From Phycisphaerae bacterium (GTDB taxonomy: Bacteria > Planctomycetota > Phycisphaerae > UBA1845), in contig JAJDDP010000015.1 in the NCBI GenBank assembly GCA_029260235.1, positions 1 through 64,000 of the forward strand: a stretch of 64,000 nucleotides of DNA, in the 5' to 3' direction. Shown piece by piece: positions 63,712-64,000 of this stretch. The notes under the pieces are model-generated. The model made no database searches. It was not told the DNA's origin and saw nothing but the letters and a program-made list of their open reading frames with translations. Position 1 is the stretch's first letter. Each line of letters opens with the position of its first letter. The translations under genes and the position numbers were made by a program.

Positions 63712-64000
63712 TCAACCCTCTGCATGTGGCGAGAGGGCATCCAACCTCGCTTTCAAGCCGGGGTTTGCTCTTAGGGTGTAGCTTTTCTCCCAGACGCGAC
63801 GAATCTGGTCGGCCGGTCTGCCTTGGCGCTGGTAGGCTAATCCAGCGTAGAACCAGGCGCGGGCATCATCAGGGACGCGTCGGGTTTCCAGTTCGGCATA
63901 ATCAACTGCCTTTGCGATATCTTCTTGTGTGACATCGGCTTTGAGTAGGTAGTAGTTGCTCAGATCGATATATAGAGAACGCCCATTGGCAGGCGGATAC
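63712..64000 (-). CDS. TPR protein, C-terminal end (partial)
   Basis: The frame enters from the right edge on the minus strand and stops at 63712-63714, giving 96 residues. RSLYIDLSNYYLLKADVTQEDIAKAVDYAELE and RAWFYAGLAYQRQGRPADQIRRVWEKSY read as TPR helices. The N-terminal part lies outside the window, so the full architecture is unknown. Confidence 0.65.
   Translation of the reverse strand, partial: YPPANGRSLYIDLSNYYLLKADVTQEDIAKAVDYAELETRRVPDDARAWFYAGLAYQRQGRPADQIRRVWEKSYTLRANPGLKARLDALSPHAEG

Overview
The window looks like part of a chromosome from a Planctomycetota bacterium, most likely of the Phycisphaerae. The signs are: a family of small membrane proteins with the zinc-ribbon pattern C-x2-CGY-x-L-x-GL-x(5-6)-CPECG; large secreted beta-propeller (BNR/sortilin-like) proteins ending in dockerin-like EF-hand modules with an internal Cys-rich insertion; many TPR proteins; DUF1571, DUF1569, DUF5658 and VIT/vWA proteins; a prepilin-like protein; and lipid A genes (lpxD, lpxK). 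Most of the DNA is GC-rich and densely coding. No rRNA, CRISPR array, integrase or transposase gene was seen. One tRNA (Arg, CCG) is present.

Layout. 0-10 kb: the tail of tsaB, gdhA with a strong terminator, a receiver/PEP-synthase-like hybrid protein, an ECF sigma factor overlapping a membrane partner, tRNA-Arg, a TPR protein carrying two RNA-polymerase alpha C-terminal domains, and a SpoIID-like lipoprotein. 10-25 kb: two tandem zinc-ribbon membrane proteins, a dockerin-bearing propeller protein, a DinB protein, then an AT-richer gene for a HEPN-like protein sitting between a full aspartyl protease gene and a truncated copy of that gene's 3' end; a SUKH-like lipoprotein; a second retropepsin divergent from a PadR regulator with a perfect palindrome between them; a second propeller lipoprotein and a C45-type hydrolase. 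25-40 kb: an extended ThiE that appears to start at AUU, a GT-C glycosyltransferase, lpxD-msrC, a TPR pair, a VIT/vWA protein, a prepilin-like gene and a YjfB-like motility peptide. 40-53 kb: GT2, DegT-type aminotransferase, a surface protein with Ca-binding repeats and a C-terminal sorting-like tail, ACT and YbaK proteins, a metallophosphoesterase, a Ser/Thr kinase with a long leader, an amidohydrolase and a sugar epimerase. 53-64 kb: a tight operon (MEMO-like, lpxK, FAD oxidoreductase, aldo/keto reductase, HAD phosphatase with a membrane anchor), then on the other strand a coupled metallopeptidase/ATP-grasp pair, DUF1571 and DUF5658 proteins and the end of a TPR gene.

How it fits together. 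Much of the content serves the cell envelope: lipid A synthesis, sugar-nucleotide modification, glycosyl transfer, exported propellers, proteases and lipoproteins. The most unusual pieces are (1) the HEPN-like gene inserted at a duplicated protease locus, (2) the TPR protein with two alpha-CTD modules, (3) the translationally coupled metallopeptidase and ATP-grasp ligase, and (4) the receiver domain fused to a PEP-synthase ATP-binding domain that lacks the phosphohistidine domain. Functions are assigned from sequence motifs read by eye; no database search was run.
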